Of a stretch of DNA of 64,000 nt, positions 62,801 through 64,000 are shown piece after piece. Origin of the DNA: Anoplolepis gracilipes (Eukaryota > Arthropoda > Insecta > Hymenoptera > Formicidae). Within the stretch, counting starts at the first letter, position 1; each line of letters starts with the position of its first letter. A program made the translations under genes and the position numbers. Under the pieces are notes generated by a model that was not told the origin of the DNA, made no database searches, and saw nothing but the letters and a program-made list of their open reading frames with translations. The stretch spans positions 16,610,501-16,674,500 of the forward strand of contig NC_132970.1 of assembly GCF_047496725.1 (NCBI RefSeq), written 5' to 3'.

Positions 62801-64000
62801 GTTGCGAATAATTTAAATTCTGAAATAATCTAGAGAATTGATTATTAGGGGTGTACATTAATTCCCTGAGAAAAAATAATTTACAGAAAACACACAGGTG
62901 TCTGCACAGGTGAGCTTTTCTTCTTCTTTCGAGAAAAATTAACCACCTCTTATCGCTTTTACAAATAAACGTGTCATCTTTAATCGGTGCCTGAAAGAGA
63001 CCACGCTCTGTACTTGCATCTTACACGAAATACAGCAATACAATTTTTTCCTCAATCTCTGCTTGTGCGAATCGTGTAAAATATTTGTTACACATAGATT
63101 TTTGGTAGTGCATATATAACGAGAAAGAAAGGAGATGGACTCGCGAGCGAATATGTTTTTTCCGCATACGATCACTGTAATAACGCTAATGTCAATCTTG
63201 ACAAGGTCAACGGCGAAAAGCTCACCATCCTTTCAACGATAATCATATCAAGTGACCTGACGATAGAGGCTTATTTTTCATATTTCCGAAATACAAGGAT
63301 CGAGTCGCAGCGAGTTTTTAAAAAATGCAGAAACATCCAATCAAACACCGCTCGTAGAAGTAGAAGACACACACAGTCACTCTATATTTCAAGTAGAGTT
63401 CAATACTTCGGAATTCGCTTATTTCTCAATCACGGAATATAAAAAGAAAAATACATGTTTCCAAACTATTATACCTTCCTAAAAAAAAAAAAAAAAAAAA
63501 TCACAGATTCTTCGATGTGAAATATATTGAATTATTTCAGATTTATTATAAAAAACTGAAAGATTTTTAATTAAACTTCAACAATACATGAATTATTTTT
63601 CAATTAATGTCTCCATATAGCCATGAAAATTTATTTATAAATATGACGTTCAACAATCAAAATATATAATGTTGCAAATTGAAAATTTTTACCAATAATA
63701 GTAATATATAAAACTTAACAAGTTTCAACTGAAAAGAGTCTAAAAGAATTCTTCCAAGAATCTGTCGATGAAAGAAAGTCGGCGATAGTTTTGGAATACA
63801 TTCTGTAAAGAAAAAATTTGTTACATATCCCAAGAAAATAAACATGCTCTATATTATTTAATGTTATATAATTTTTAGTATTACGAACTGTCAACATTTT
63901 TATGAAAAAAAAAAATGATTTAAGATTTTATAAATATGTAAGAGCGATATATTTCTTATCGTTGCGTCCCTTTTCTATCATTATATATTCCAAGTGTGAA
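59881..64000. other. AT-rich sequence with no gene seen
   Basis: Contains (GA)n tracts near 60758-60776 and 61453-61477 and a (GT)n near 62697-62715. GC-richer patches at about 60470-60860, 61730-61990 and 62900-63370 have no recognisable coding content. Confidence 0.45.

Noticed and set aside
1..64000. tRNA, rRNA or CRISPR loci
   Set aside because: Visual search for tRNA B-box-like GGTTCGAATCC contexts and for regularly spaced short repeats found none with the needed flanking structure; a covariance-model scan would be more sensitive.

Overview
The window is eukaryotic, from an insect and most probably a hymenopteran (an ant or a close relative). Coding exons are short and GC-rich in a strongly AT-rich background, introns have GT/AG ends, CpG is not depleted, microsatellites are abundant, and the best-recognised protein is an animal RNF38/RNF44-type E3 ligase. 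Species identity is inference.

Layout: (1) 1-273, the 3' end of a plus-strand gene I cannot name. (2) 2120-2840, a compact two-exon plus-strand gene for a 102-residue secreted protein. (3) 10435-6008 on the minus strand, a nine-exon gene for an 855-residue protein with an N-terminal coiled coil, a long low-complexity middle and a C-terminal CAP-Gly domain; its non-coding 5' exons probably reach about 12190. (4) 12.2-48.1 kb, about 36 kb without any coding exon I can defend. It holds GC-rich islands (possible alternative promoters or first exons), three copies of one TTAA-flanked MITE, a different 526-bp TTAA-flanked MITE with long terminal inverted repeats, a very regular double palindrome, tandem duplications and a broken Penelope-like retroelement between large inverted arms. 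(5) 48524-58037 plus strand, a nine-exon RNF38/RNF44 orthologue of 709 residues. (6) 58038-64000, its 3' UTR followed by AT-rich sequence with no recognisable gene.

All exon joins of the two large genes were checked by hand for splice dinucleotides, phase and an uninterrupted frame. The CAP-Gly gene sums to 2568 coding nt and the RNF gene to 2130 nt. The genes do not form a pathway: one is a probable microtubule-associated protein, one a ubiquitin ligase, one a secreted peptide. The CAP-Gly gene and the first GC-rich island of the large gene-free region (13.4-14.3 kb) face away from each other, so 12.2-13.4 kb may be a divergent promoter region.

I found no CRISPR array, rRNA or tRNA. The least ordinary items are the Penelope-like element with opposed arms, the TTAA-type MITE families, the double palindrome at 20.1 kb, the secreted small protein, and a CAP-Gly domain lacking the usual GKNDG motif.
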